From positions 3,563,617-3,627,616 of the forward strand of contig NZ_LR733275.1 of NCBI RefSeq assembly GCF_902506415.1: a stretch of DNA of 64,000 nt. Direction: 5' to 3'. Source of the DNA: Massilia sp. 9I. GTDB lineage: Bacteria; Pseudomonadota; Gammaproteobacteria; Burkholderiales; Burkholderiaceae_D. Shown piece by piece: positions 25,517 to 34,501 of the stretch. Every line of letters begins with the position of its first letter. Within the stretch, counting starts at the first letter, position 1. A model generated the notes under the pieces. That model was not told where the DNA came from, did not search any database, and saw only the letters and a list, made by a program, of their open reading frames with translations. The position numbers were made by a program, and so were the translations under genes.

Positions 25517-25720
25517 ATGAGCCAGGAAGACCGTTTTGTTGACATCGAAATCAAGCTCGCGCACCAGGAAGACCTGGTCGAGAGCTTGAACGACACCATC
25601 TACCGCCAGGGCCGCCGCATCGACCAGCTCGAAGCGATGGTCGCCTCACTGGTAGACCATGTCCGTACCCTGCAGTCCACCCGCCAGGGGCCGGTCAACG
25701 AGAAACCACCCCACTACTGA
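25517..25720 (+). CDS. slyX: SlyX family protein
   Basis: A 67-residue, strongly helical protein. The pattern Asp-Ile-Glu-Ile-Lys-Leu-Ala-His-Gln-Glu followed by Leu-Asn-Asp-Thr-Ile-Tyr-Arg-Gln-Gly-Arg-Arg-Ile-Asp-Gln-Leu is the SlyX coiled coil, and the tail ends with the family-typical Pro-Pro-His-Tyr. Its cellular role is not established. The ATG follows a short gap after the metzincin. Its 3' end overlaps the stop of the convergent GMC oxidoreductase gene by 26 bp. Confidence 0.93.
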   Translation: MSQEDRFVDIEIKLAHQEDLVESLNDTIYRQGRRIDQLEAMVASLVDHVRTLQSTRQGPVNEKPPHY

Positions 25721-26988
25721 GCATTAAGCCCAGTCGCTTGCCCAGGCAAAGCAGGGTCAGGGTCGGCGGCAATCCCCAGGGCTGGGGAATCACCGAGGCA
25801 TCGCACACGTACAGGCCCGGCGCGGCGCGCAGCTCGCCGTCCACCCCTTGGCCGATCCGGACACTGCCGCCCGGATGGGCCGCGAAATGGTGAGTCGCGA
25901 AGACGTGATGCGCACCCGCCTGTTGCAGGATGCTGCGCGCCATTCCGATGCCCTTGTCGAGGCGCGCCCGGTCGCCTGGAGTGAGGCGCTTGTCGACCCA
26001 GCGCGGCCCCACGGCGCCGCCGATGTCGTCGCGAATCTTCACCATGATGCTCAGCGTGCGCCGGTGCGCCTTGAGGCGGTCGACGCGGCCTGCCTGCAGT
26101 GCGAAGGCCGCATACATCGGGCCTGGCAGCGTGAGGTCGGCCAGCGCGATGCCCTCTTTAAGAAAGCTGGCGCCGGCCGCCATCGGCACTTCCGCGCCCC
26201 CATCCACGTCGTCGACGCTGCCCATCACCGCCACCACCGGATCGCTGAAGAAGGACGCCAGGCGCGGTCCCAGGCCTGACGCATGCAGCAGGCGCGGGCT
26301 GCCGATGCCACCGCCCGCCAGCACCACCAGCGGTGCGCGCGCCGTGTGCAGCGTCCCGTCGCGCGTGAACGCCACACCGGCCGCACGGCCATCTTCCATC
26401 AGCACGCGCTGCACCCGGCTGCGGTCCCGCAGCACGGCGCCGTGGAAGCATGCCTCGTCCACGAAGTCGCGCGCGCTCCACTTGGCGCCGAAGGGACAGC
26501 CGTAGACGCAGCGCCAGCAGCCGCTGCGGCAGGCTTGCGGGCGGATCATCTTGTCGAGCTTGCGCCACCCGATGCCGGCGGCCTGCGCCGCGTCCATGAT
26601 GCGCGCCGCCATCGGCCCGACCAGGCTGTCGGGCAGGGGGGCCAGCGGCAGCTCGGCGCGCAGCGCGGCGAGGCTTGGGGCCAGGTCGATGCCGTGGGCC
26701 GCGAACATCGCGGCGGGCGGCGCCGCAGCGGTGGCGAAGTTCAGCGCCGAGCTGCCGCCGAGGGTAGTGCCGGACACCAGCAGCGACGCGTCGCGGTGCA
26801 GCCAGGCGCCGCGGCCGGGCAGGGCCATCGTGGCCATCTGCTTGATGGTGCCGGCGAGTGGCGCGGCGCTGCCCTGTTCGAGGACGAGCACGCGGGCGCC
26901 GGAGCGGGCCAGCTCGCGCGGTGCTGGCGCCGCCAGGGCCGGTGCCGACGACGATGGCGTCAAAGGAGGATTCGGTGTGGGGATTCAT
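25695..26988 (-). pseudogene. GMC family oxidoreductase, frameshifted near its start
   Basis: The N-terminal FAD-binding segment (Ala-Ile-Val-Val-Gly-Thr-Gly-Pro-Gly-Gly-Ala-Ser-Thr-Ala-Arg) reads in one frame from the ATG at 26988. The next conserved segment (Glu-Leu-Ala-Arg-Ser-Gly-Ala-Arg-Val-Leu-Val-Leu-Glu-Gln-Gly) is in another frame. The break lies at about 26913-26920 on the plus strand, in a GC-dinucleotide run: restoring two bases would join the motifs as Thr-Ala-Arg-Glu-Leu. After it, the protein is intact to the stop, with Gly-Gly-Ser-Ser-Ala-Leu-Asn, a cysteine-rich segment (Cys-Arg-Ser-Gly-Cys-Trp-Arg-Cys-Val-Tyr-Gly-Cys) near 150, and the His-Pro-Gly-Gly-Ser substrate-side motif. 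Either a recent inactivation or a sequencing error at the dinucleotide run. The family oxidises alcohols or sterols. Confidence 0.75.
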
Positions 26989-27018
26989 GCGTAAGGACGG
27001 ATGCTAGCACGTCGTTTT

Positions 27019-27058
27019 GATACATGAAGATACATGGCGGATACATGCGGCATACATA
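27019..27058. repeat. Four helically phased octamer repeats in a divergent promoter
   Basis: GATACATG occurs at 27019-27026, 27029-27036 and 27040-27047, followed by the near copy CATACATA at 27051-27058. Start-to-start distances are 10, 11 and 11 bp, which puts every copy on the same face of the helix. The array sits between the frameshifted oxidoreductase gene (minus) and the first M3 peptidase gene (plus). A TATGAT element at 27094-27099 is a possible -10 for the peptidase gene. Such spacing suggests cooperative binding by a multimeric regulator. Confidence 0.65.
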
Positions 27059-27161
27059 CCTTTTTTGTTGTGACGATGTGTGTATAAGCCTGCTATGATC
27101 TTCGCGCAACGGCTGTCGAGCACGCCCGGCAGCTCCTTCCCAAGAGTCCGTGAAAGATCTC

Positions 27162-29294
27162 ATGAACCGACCACACATGCTCATCGTTGCCGCCAGCCTG
27201 GCGCTGGTCCAGGCAGCCGCCATCGCAGCACCCGCAGCACCCACCCTCGACGCTTCGAATCCCTTTGCCCAGCCCAGCAGCCTGCCGCTGAACTACCCGG
27301 CCTTCGACAAGATCAAGAACGAACACTTCCTGCCCGCCTACGCGGCCGGGATGGCCGAGCAGCTGCGCGAGATCGATGCGATCGCCAACAACAAGGCAGC
27401 GCCGACCTTCGAGAACACCATCGTCGCGATGGAGCGCAGCGGCCAGCTGCTGTCACGCGTGTCGGCCGTGTTCTCGAACCTGCAGACCGCCAACACCAAC
27501 GATGCGCTGGACGCGGTCGACCGCGAGATGTCGCCGAAACTGGCAGCGCACGGCGACGCGATCTATCTGAACCCGGCGCTGTTCCAGCGCGTGAAAACCC
27601 TGCACGACAAGCGCGCCACGCTCAAGCTGGACGCCGAGTCGAAGCACCTGCTCGAACGCGTGTACAAGGAATTCGTGCGCGCCGGCGCGAACCTGTCCGC
27701 CGCGGACAAGGACAAGCTCAAGAAGTACAACGGCGAAATCGCTTCGCTGCAGTCGGACTTCTCGCAGCGCGTGCTGAAGGAAGCCAATGCCTCGGCACTG
27801 ATCGTCGACACCCGCGCCGAACTGGCCGGCTTCTCGGAGGCCGAGATCAACGCCGCCGCTGCTGAAGCGGAAAAGCGCGGCTTGACGGGCAAGTTCGCGA
27901 TCGCGATCGTCAACACCAGCAGCCAGCCGGCCCTGTCCAGCCTCACCAACCGCAAGACCCGCGAGCGCCTGATGGCCGCGTCGCTGAACCGCGGCAGCCA
28001 TGGCGGCCAGTACGATTCGCGCGAGCTGGTGCTCAAACTCGTCAGGCTGCGCGCCGAACGCGCCGCGCTGCTGGGCTACCCGACCTACGCCGCCTATTCG
28101 CAGGAGCTGGAAACCGCCAAGAACCCGGCCGCCGTCAACAAGCTGCTGGCCGAACTGGCGAAACCTGCCGTGAACAACGCACGCAAGGAAGCGGCGGAAA
28201 TCCAGAAGGTCATCGACAAGGAGAAGGGTGGCTTCCAGGTCGCCTCGTATGACTGGCCGATCTACCAGGACAAGGTGCGCGCCGCCAAGTACAACTTCGA
28301 CGAGAACCAGCTGCGCCCCTATTTCGAACTGAACCGCGTGCTGGTGGACGGCGTGTTCTTCGCCGCTACCAAGGAATACGGCATCACCTTCAAGGAGCGC
28401 AAGGACCTGCCGGTGTACGACCCGGACGTGCGCACCTTCGACGTGATCGACCACGACGGCAAGCAGCTGGCGATCTTCATTTTCGACCCCTATGCGCGCG
28501 GCAACAAGCAGGGCGGCGCCTGGATGAACGAATACGTGTCGCAATCGTCCCTGCTGGGCAAGAAGCCGGTGGTCGCCAACCACCTGAACATCCCCAAGCC
28601 GACGAAGGGCCAGCCGACGCTGCTGACCTATGACGAAGTGCGCACCGCCTTCCACGAATTCGGCCACGCGCTGCACGGCATGTTCTCGAACGTGAAGTAC
28701 CCGCACTTCTCGGGCACCAGCGTGCCGCGCGACTTCGTCGAGTACCCGTCGCAGGTCAACGAGATGTGGGCGATCTGGCCTGAAGTGCTGGCGAACTACG
28801 CCAAGCACCACCAGACCGGCGCACCGATGCCGAAGGAGCTGCTGGACAAGGTGGTCGCCTCCAAGAAGTTCAACCAGGGCTACATGACCACCGAATACCT
28901 GGCGGCTTCGCTGCTCGACCAGCGCTGGCACCAGCTCAAGCCGAGCGAGATCCCGACCGACGTGCTGGCCTTCGAAGCCGAGGCGCTGAAAGACGCCGGC
29001 GTCGACTTTGCCCCGGTGCCGCCGCGCTACCGCACGACCTACTTCTCGCACTCGATGAACGGCGGCTACTCGGCCGGCTACTACGCCTACCTGTGGAGCG
29101 AAAAGCTCGACGCCGACACGGTGCAGTGGTTCACCCAGAGCGGCGGCCTGTCGCGCAAGAACGGCGACCACTTCCGCAAGACCCTGCTGTCGCGCGGCGG
29201 CAGCGCCGATGCGATGGACCTGTTCCGCAACTTCCGCGGCCGTGACCCGGTCATCGAGCCGCTGCTGGAACGCCGCGGCCTCACCGGCAACTAA
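27162..29294 (+). CDS. M3 family metallopeptidase, secreted (Dcp-like), copy 1
   Basis: The product has 710 residues from the ATG at 27162; a GTG at 27150 would add four residues, but the paralogue downstream begins at the equivalent Met-x-Arg-Pro-His. A signal peptide ends near Ala-Ile-Ala-Ala-Pro. The catalytic motif His-Glu-Phe-Gly-His lies at 498-502, with the third zinc ligand in the downstream Glu-x-Pro-Ser-Gln segment (Glu-Tyr-Pro-Ser-Gln-Val-Asn-Glu). The length and the C-terminal Gly-Gly-Tyr-Ser-Ala-Gly-Tyr-Tyr segment match peptidyl-dipeptidase Dcp/oligopeptidase A relatives. It should trim short peptides in the periplasm. Tandem duplicate of the next gene, 80 bp apart. Confidence 0.9.
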   Translation: MNRPHMLIVAASLALVQAAAIAAPAAPTLDASNPFAQPSSLPLNYPAFDKIKNEHFLPAYAAGMAEQLREIDAIANNKAAPTFENTIVAMERSGQLLSRVSAVFSNLQTANTNDALDAVDREMSPKLAAHGDAIYLNPALFQRVKTLHDKRATLKLDAESKHLLERVYKEFVRAGANLSAADKDKLKKYNGEIASLQSDFSQRVLKEANASALIVDTRAELAGFSEAEINAAAAEAEKRGLTGKFAIAIVNTSSQPALSSLTNRKTRERLMAASLNRGSHGGQYDSRELVLKLVRLRAERAALLGYPTYAAYSQELETAKNPAAVNKLLAELAKPAVNNARKEAAEIQKVIDKEKGGFQVASYDWPIYQDKVRAAKYNFDENQLRPYFELNRVLVDGVFFAATKEYGITFKERKDLPVYDPDVRTFDVIDHDGKQLAIFIFDPYARGNKQGGAWMNEYVSQSSLLGKKPVVANHLNIPKPTKGQPTLLTYDEVRTAFHEFGHALHGMFSNVKYPHFSGTSVPRDFVEYPSQVNEMWAIWPEVLANYAKHHQTGAPMPKELLDKVVASKKFNQGYMTTEYLAASLLDQRWHQLKPSEIPTDVLAFEAEALKDAGVDFAPVPPRYRTTYFSHSMNGGYSAGYYAYLWSEKLDADTVQWFTQSGGLSRKNGDHFRKTLLSRGGSADAMDLFRNFRGRDPVIEPLLERRGLTGN

Positions 29295-29374
29295 ACCCCC
29301 CTGCGCCGCCAGCCTCGCGCCACGAGCGCGGGGAGGGCGGTGCGCCGTTCGCAGTACTTACTAAAAGAGACATC

Positions 29375-31501
29375 ATGATCCGTCCACACATCATGCTGGT
29401 CGCCGCAGCAAGCGTCGCCTCCACCCTCGCCTATGCCGCACCCGCTTCGATGCTTGAAGCCTCGAACCCCTTCGCCAAGCCGAGTACCCTGCCGTTCCAG
29501 TACCCGGCCTGGGACAAGATCAAGAACGAGCACTTCGCGCCGGCCTTCGCCGAAGCCATGCGCCTGGAAAGTGCGGAAATCGAGGCGATCGCCAACAACA
29601 AGGCCGCGCCGACCTTCGAGAACACCATCGTGGCGATGGAGCGTTCGGGCCTGCTGATGAACCGCGTCAGCACCGCCTTCGGCACCCTGACCGGCTCCTA
29701 CACCAACGACACCCTGATCGCCCTGGCCAAGGACCTGGCGCCGAAGCTGTCGGCCCACAATGACGCGATCCGCCTGAACCCGAAACTGTACGCGCGCATC
29801 AAGTCGCTGTACGACCGCCGCACCAAGCTGGGCCTGGACGCCGAGTCGCAGTACCTGATCGAGCGCTACCACACCGACTTCGTGCGCGCCGGCGCCAAGC
29901 TGTCCGACACCGACAAGCAGAAGCTGAAGGAGATGAACGGCCAGCTGGCCGCGCTGTCGACCCAGTTCGCCCAGAACGTGCTGAAGGAAGCCAACGCCTC
30001 GGCCCTGGTGGTGGACAGCCGCGCCGAGCTGGCCGGCATGAGCGACAAGCAGATCGACGCCGCCGCTGCCGAGGGCAAGAAGCGCGGCATGGACGGCAAG
30101 TTCGTGATCCCGGTGGTGAACACCACCCAGCAGGCCGGCCTGTCGGTGCTGACCAACCGCGCCACCCGCGAAAAGCTGCTGGCGGCCTCGCTGTCGCGCG
30201 GCTCGCGTGGCGGTGAATTCGACAACCGCGACGTGGTGCTGAAGATCGCCAAGCTGCGCGCCGAACGCGCCGTGCTGCTGGGCTACCCGAACCACGCCGC
30301 CTACAACCTGGAAGACCAGACCGCCAAGACCACTGGCGCCGTGAACCAGCTGCTGGCCGAATTCGCCAAGCCGGCCGTGAACAACGCCAGGAAGGAAGCC
30401 GCCGAGATCCAGAAGGTGATCGACGCGGAAAAAGGCGGCTTCCAGGCCGGTCCGCAGGACTGGGGCTTCTACAGCGACAAGGTGCGCGCCGCCAAGTACG
30501 CCTTCGATGCCAACCAGCTCAAGCCTTACTTCGAACTGAACCGCGTGCTGCAGGACGGCGTGTTCTTCGCCGCCAACAAGGAATTCGGCATCAGCTTCAA
30601 GGAGCGCAAGGACCTGCCGACCTACGATCCGGACGTGCGCGTGTTCGACGTGTTCGACCACGACGGCAAGCAGCTGGCGATCTTCACCTTCGACCCGTAT
30701 GCGCGCGCCACCAAGCGCGGCGGCGCCTGGGCCAATGGCTGGGTCAACCAGAGCAAACTGATGGGCACCAAGCCGGTCATCGCCAACAACCTGAACATCG
30801 CCAAGCCGGCCGCCGGCGAGCCGACCCTGCTGACCTACGATGAAGTGCGCACCACCTTCCACGAGTTCGGCCACGCGCTGCACGGCATGTTCTCGGACGT
30901 GAAGTACCCGCGCTTCTCGGGCTCGCGCGTGCCGCGCGACTACGTCGAGTTCCCGTCGCAGGTGAACGAGATGTGGATGGCCTGGCCGGAAGTGCTGGCC
31001 AACTATGCCAAGCACTACCAGACCGGCGCGCCGATGCCGAAGGAACTGCTGGACAAGGTGCAGGCCTCGCAGAAGTTCAACGAAGGCTTCCGCACCACCG
31101 AGTACCTGGCGGCCTCGCTGCTGGACCAGGCCTGGCACCAGCTGTCGCCGAACCAGATCCCGACCGACGTGCTGGCCTTCGAAGCTGACGCGCTGAAAAA
31201 AGCGGGCGTCGACTTTGCCCTGGTGCCGCCGCGCTACCGCACCACCTACTTCTCGCACACCTTCTCGGGCGGCTATTCGGCCGGCTACTACGGCTATCTG
31301 TGGGCCGAGAAGCTGGACGCGGACACCGTGAACTGGTTCAAGGAGCACGGCGGCCTGACCCGCAAGAACGGCGACCACTTCCGCAAGACCCTGCTGTCGC
31401 GCGGCGGTACGCTCGATGCGATGCAGATGTACCGCAACTTCAGCGGCCGCGATGCGCAAGTGCAGCCGCTGCTGGAACGCCGCGGCCTGACCGGCGAGTA
31501 A
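29375..31501 (+). CDS. M3 family metallopeptidase, secreted (Dcp-like), copy 2
   Basis: A protein of 708 residues with ATG at 29375 preceded by AAAGAGA. A signal peptide ends near Ala-Tyr-Ala-Ala-Pro. His-Glu-Phe-Gly-His is at 496-500. It aligns with the preceding protein without large gaps and with very high similarity through the catalytic core (Thr-Tyr-Asp-Glu-Val-Arg-Thr, then Gly-His-Ala-Leu-His-Gly-Met-Phe-Ser). Differences cluster in the N-terminal helical part, which may give the two enzymes different peptide preferences. Both likely degrade peptides released by the many secreted proteases of this organism. Confidence 0.9.
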   Translation: MIRPHIMLVAAASVASTLAYAAPASMLEASNPFAKPSTLPFQYPAWDKIKNEHFAPAFAEAMRLESAEIEAIANNKAAPTFENTIVAMERSGLLMNRVSTAFGTLTGSYTNDTLIALAKDLAPKLSAHNDAIRLNPKLYARIKSLYDRRTKLGLDAESQYLIERYHTDFVRAGAKLSDTDKQKLKEMNGQLAALSTQFAQNVLKEANASALVVDSRAELAGMSDKQIDAAAAEGKKRGMDGKFVIPVVNTTQQAGLSVLTNRATREKLLAASLSRGSRGGEFDNRDVVLKIAKLRAERAVLLGYPNHAAYNLEDQTAKTTGAVNQLLAEFAKPAVNNARKEAAEIQKVIDAEKGGFQAGPQDWGFYSDKVRAAKYAFDANQLKPYFELNRVLQDGVFFAANKEFGISFKERKDLPTYDPDVRVFDVFDHDGKQLAIFTFDPYARATKRGGAWANGWVNQSKLMGTKPVIANNLNIAKPAAGEPTLLTYDEVRTTFHEFGHALHGMFSDVKYPRFSGSRVPRDYVEFPSQVNEMWMAWPEVLANYAKHYQTGAPMPKELLDKVQASQKFNEGFRTTEYLAASLLDQAWHQLSPNQIPTDVLAFEADALKKAGVDFALVPPRYRTTYFSHTFSGGYSAGYYGYLWAEKLDADTVNWFKEHGGLTRKNGDHFRKTLLSRGGTLDAMQMYRNFSGRDAQVQPLLERRGLTGE

Positions 31502-31591
31502 TCGCGCGAAGCCGGCCGTGCAATGCGGCCGGCCAGGTTCACGTAAAATCGGGGAATGGTGCCCATGGCATCGTTCCCCTTTTTCTTATGC

Positions 31592-31819
31592 ATGGCACAG
31601 CAAGCGATGAGTGTTCAGTCTCTCCACGGTATTACCTTAGAATCCCTGTTAACCCGTCTCGTCGAGCATTACGGCTGGGACGGACTCGGCCGCAGGATCG
31701 ACATCAACTGCTTCCAGAAAGACCCCAGCATCAAGTCGAGCCTGAAATTCCTGCGCCGCACCCCGTGGGCGCGCGAGCAGGTCGAGAAGCTGTACCTCGA
31801 TACCCGCTTCACCAACTAG
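31592..31819 (+). CDS. VF530 family DNA-binding protein (DUF2132)
   Basis: A protein of 75 residues from ATG 31592; a nearby ATG at 31607 is equally possible, neither having a strong Shine-Dalgarno sequence. The body shows the family signature: Leu-His-Gly-Ile-Thr-Leu-Glu, then Leu-Val-Glu-His-Tyr-Gly-Trp, then [18 protein letters not shown]. VF530-type proteins have been proposed to bind DNA; their function is unknown. It is 11 bp upstream of the DUF4404 gene and is probably cotranscribed with it. Confidence 0.88.
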   Translation: MAQQAMSVQSLHGITLESLLTRLVEHYGWDGLGRRIDINCFQKDPSIKSSLKFLRRTPWAREQVEKLYLDTRFTN

Positions 31820-31830
31820 CGAGAACGACA

Positions 31831-32124
31831 ATGCAGATCAACGGTAACGATAGCGATGCGAACCTGAAAGCGCACCTCAAAGCCTTGCACCGCCAGTTGC
31901 AGGAAACCAACGACGTCGACCCGGAACTGGAAACCCTGCTGCGCCAGCTCGACGGCGACATCGACCGCGCCCTGGCGCGCCGCGAAGAAAACCAGCTCGA
32001 CGAGAACACCTACGGCCTGTCCTCGCGCACCCAGGAGCTGGCGGCCCGTTTCAACGTGAACCACCCGACCGTCTCGGCCGGCCTGCGCCAGCTCGGCAAC
32101 ATGCTCTCCAGCATGGGTATCTAA
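31831..32124 (+). CDS. DUF4404 family protein
   Basis: A 97-residue helical protein. The N-terminal half is a long amphipathic helix rich in Leu, Gln and Asp (Leu-Lys-Ala-Leu-His-Arg-Gln-Leu-Gln-Glu-Thr), and the C-terminal half ends with the family-typical His-Pro-Thr-Val-Ser-Ala-Gly-Leu-Arg-Gln-Leu. Function is unknown. Second gene of a two-gene unit with the VF530 protein, closed by a strong terminator at 32148-32185. Confidence 0.85.
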   Translation: MQINGNDSDANLKAHLKALHRQLQETNDVDPELETLLRQLDGDIDRALARREENQLDENTYGLSSRTQELAARFNVNHPTVSAGLRQLGNMLSSMGI

Positions 32125-32147
32125 CGCGCAACTCATTGATAAGTAAG

Positions 32148-32185
32148 CCATTTTTGGGAGGAGTGGGAGACCCAAAAATGGTTTT
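32148..32185 (+). terminator. Rho-independent terminator after the DUF4404 gene
   Basis: An 11-bp perfect stem (32148-32158 with 32171-32181), a 12-nt loop, and a run of four T directly afterwards. It lies 24 bp after the DUF4404 stop. Confidence 0.8.
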
Positions 32186-32189
32186 CCGG

Positions 32190-32203
32190 TACAATACCGG
32201 CCA
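32190..32203 (+). promoter_or_regulatory. -10-like TACAAT immediately before ygiQ, possible leaderless start
   Basis: TACAAT at 32190-32195 sits within a small inverted repeat (CCGGT-N5-ACCGG, 32186-32200), and only eight bases separate its end from the ATG at 32204. No Shine-Dalgarno sequence is present. If this is the true -10, the mRNA would start one or two bases before the start codon. No good -35 is visible, so confidence is low. Confidence 0.3.
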
Positions 32204-34468
32204 ATGAACTCCCCAGTAAACCTTTTCGAGAGCGTCCCGAAGCGCTCCAGCCGCGCCGCTGCCGCGCCTTTCCTCCCGATGACCCGCGCCGAAATGGACA
32301 AGCTGGGGTGGGATTCGTGCGACATCATCCTGGTCACCGGCGATGCCTACATCGACCACCCGAGCTTCGGGATGGCGCTGGTCGGCCGTCTGCTGGAAGC
32401 GCAGGGCTACCGCGTCGGCATCATCAGCCAGCCGGACTGGACCTCGGTCGAGCCCTTCCGCGCGCTCGGCAAGCCGAACCTCTACTGGGGCATCACCGCC
32501 GGCAACATGGACTCGATGGTCAACCGCTACACGGCCGACCGCAAGATCCGTTCCGACGACGCCTACACCCCCAACGCCGAGCCGAACAAGCGTCCGGACC
32601 GCGCCGTCACCGTCTACTGCCAGCGCGCCCGCGAAGCCTTCCCGGGCGTGCCGGTGATCGCCGGCAGCATCGAGGCCTCGCTGCGCCGCATCGCCCACTA
32701 CGACTACTGGTCGGACAAGGTGCGCCGCTCGGTGCTGTTCGAGTCGAAGGCCGACCTGGTCATCTTCGGCAATGCCGAACGCGCGCTGGTGGACGTCACC
32801 CGCCGCATCGCCGCGGGCGAGAACATCAAGACCATCCGCGACCTGCGCGGCACCGCCTTCCTGGTGCCGCACGGCTGGCTGCCGGACGACGAATGGAGCG
32901 TGCACAACTCGACCCGCGTCGACGTGCCGGGCCGCATCGATGCGCACCCGAATCCGTACGCGATGGCGCAGGAAGACACCAAGGCGTGCGCCACCGAGAA
33001 TGCGCAACCCGAGCCGGTGGTGAAGCCGGTCGTGATCATGACGCGCGAAGAGCGCCAGGCCGCGGCGCGCGAAAAGGCGCGCAAGACCGTGGTGCGCCTG
33101 CCGAGTTTCGAGACCGTCAGCACCGACCCGGTGATGTATGCGCACGCCTCGCGCGTGTTCCACCTCGAGTCGAACCCGGGCAATGCGCGCGCGCTGGTGC
33201 AGCAGCACGGCGACCGCGACGTCTGGCTGAACGCGCCGCCGCTGCCGCTGGCCATGGACGAGATGGACAACGTCTACGACCTGCCATATGCGCGCGCGCC
33301 GCACCCGAGCTACGGCAAGGCCCACATCCCGGCCTGGGAAATGATCCGCTACTCGGTCAACATCATGCGCGGCTGCTTCGGCGGCTGCACCTTCTGCTCG
33401 ATTACCGAGCACGAAGGCCGCATCATCCAGAGCCGCTCGGAGCCCTCGATCCTGCGTGAGATTGAACTGATCCGCGACACCACCAAGAATTTTGCCGGCA
33501 CCATCACCGACCTGGGCGGCCCCACGGCCAATATGTACCGCTTGGCCTGCAAGGATAAAAAAGTCGAAGAGTCCTGCCGCCGCCTGTCCTGCGTCTACCC
33601 GACCATCTGCAGCAACCTCGGCACCGACCACAGCAAACTCATCTCGCTGTACCGCAAGGCGCGCGCGATCCCGGGCATCAAGAAGATCCTGATCGGTTCC
33701 GGCCTGCGCTACGACCTGGCGGTGCGCTCGCCCGAGTACGTCAAGGAACTGGTGACCCACCACGTGGGCGGCCTGCTGAAGATCGCGCCGGAGCACACCG
33801 AGCAGGGCACGCTCTCAAAAATGATGAAGCCGGGCATCGGCGCCTACGACGAGTTCAAGCGCCTGTTCGACAAGTACTCGATCGAGGCCGGCAAGAAGCA
33901 GTACCTGATCCCTTACTTCATCGCGGCCCACCCGGGTTCGACCGACGAGGACATGCTGAACCTGGCCCTGTGGCTGAAGAAGAACAACTTCAAGCTCGAC
34001 CAGGTGCAGACCTTCACCCCGACTCCGATGGCGATGGCCACCACCATGTACCACTCGGGCAAGAACCCGCTGGCGAAGGTGACCGAGGAGTCGGAAGTCG
34101 TCGAGACCGCGAAGAGCGGCAAGACGCGCAAGCTGCACAAGGCCTTCCTGCGCTACTACGATCCGGAGAACTGGCCGGTCATCCGCGAGGGCCTGCGCCG
34201 CATGGGCCGCGGTGACCTGATCGGCAATGGCGAGCGCCACCTGGTCCCAAGCTCCGACGAGGGCGCCACGATGGTGCGGGAAGACCGGCGCGTGCCGGGC
34301 GGTGTGCCGAAGGGCCGTACGATCGAGGTGGCGCCGAAGCGCGCGGCACGCGGCAATGAGCGCGCACCTGCTGCCAAGGCGCCGTTCATGGCGCCGCCTT
34401 CCAAGGTGAAGCCGTCGATCCTGTCGACCATCAAATCCAAGCCCAAGGCGGGCAGCAACAAGCGATGA
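32204..34468 (+). CDS. ygiQ: YgiQ family radical SAM protein
   Basis: The product has 754 residues. The radical SAM cluster motif Cys-Phe-Gly-Gly-Cys-Thr-Phe-Cys places cysteines at 391, 395 and 398, as in YgiQ (UPF0313), where a long N-terminal domain precedes the SAM barrel. Met-Arg-Gly-Cys before it and Ser-Ile-Thr-Glu-His-Glu-Gly-Arg after it are family-typical. The last ~80 residues are a basic, Pro/Ala/Lys-rich tail. It should bind a [4Fe-4S] cluster and cleave S-adenosylmethionine; the physiological substrate is not known. A single-gene unit between two terminators. Confidence 0.93.
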   Translation: MNSPVNLFESVPKRSSRAAAAPFLPMTRAEMDKLGWDSCDIILVTGDAYIDHPSFGMALVGRLLEAQGYRVGIISQPDWTSVEPFRALGKPNLYWGITAGNMDSMVNRYTADRKIRSDDAYTPNAEPNKRPDRAVTVYCQRAREAFPGVPVIAGSIEASLRRIAHYDYWSDKVRRSVLFESKADLVIFGNAERALVDVTRRIAAGENIKTIRDLRGTAFLVPHGWLPDDEWSVHNSTRVDVPGRIDAHPNPYAMAQEDTKACATENAQPEPVVKPVVIMTREERQAAAREKARKTVVRLPSFETVSTDPVMYAHASRVFHLESNPGNARALVQQHGDRDVWLNAPPLPLAMDEMDNVYDLPYARAPHPSYGKAHIPAWEMIRYSVNIMRGCFGGCTFCSITEHEGRIIQSRSEPSILREIELIRDTTKNFAGTITDLGGPTANMYRLACKDKKVEESCRRLSCVYPTICSNLGTDHSKLISLYRKARAIPGIKKILIGSGLRYDLAVRSPEYVKELVTHHVGGLLKIAPEHTEQGTLSKMMKPGIGAYDEFKRLFDKYSIEAGKKQYLIPYFIAAHPGSTDEDMLNLALWLKKNNFKLDQVQTFTPTPMAMATTMYHSGKNPLAKVTEESEVVETAKSGKTRKLHKAFLRYYDPENWPVIREGLRRMGRGDLIGNGERHLVPSSDEGATMVREDRRVPGGVPKGRTIEVAPKRAARGNERAPAAKAPFMAPPSKVKPSILSTIKSKPKAGSNKR

Positions 34469-34471
34469 ACG

Positions 34472-34499
34472 AACCGGCGCCCAGGCGCCGGTTTTTTTT
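34472..34499 (+). terminator. Rho-independent terminator of ygiQ
   Basis: A GC-rich hairpin (34473-34481 with 34484-34492) followed by eight T (34492-34499), starting 4 bp after the ygiQ stop. The stop of the convergent transporter gene lies right behind the T tract, so it may also slow that transcript. Confidence 0.85.
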
Positions 34500-34501
34500 G
34501 G

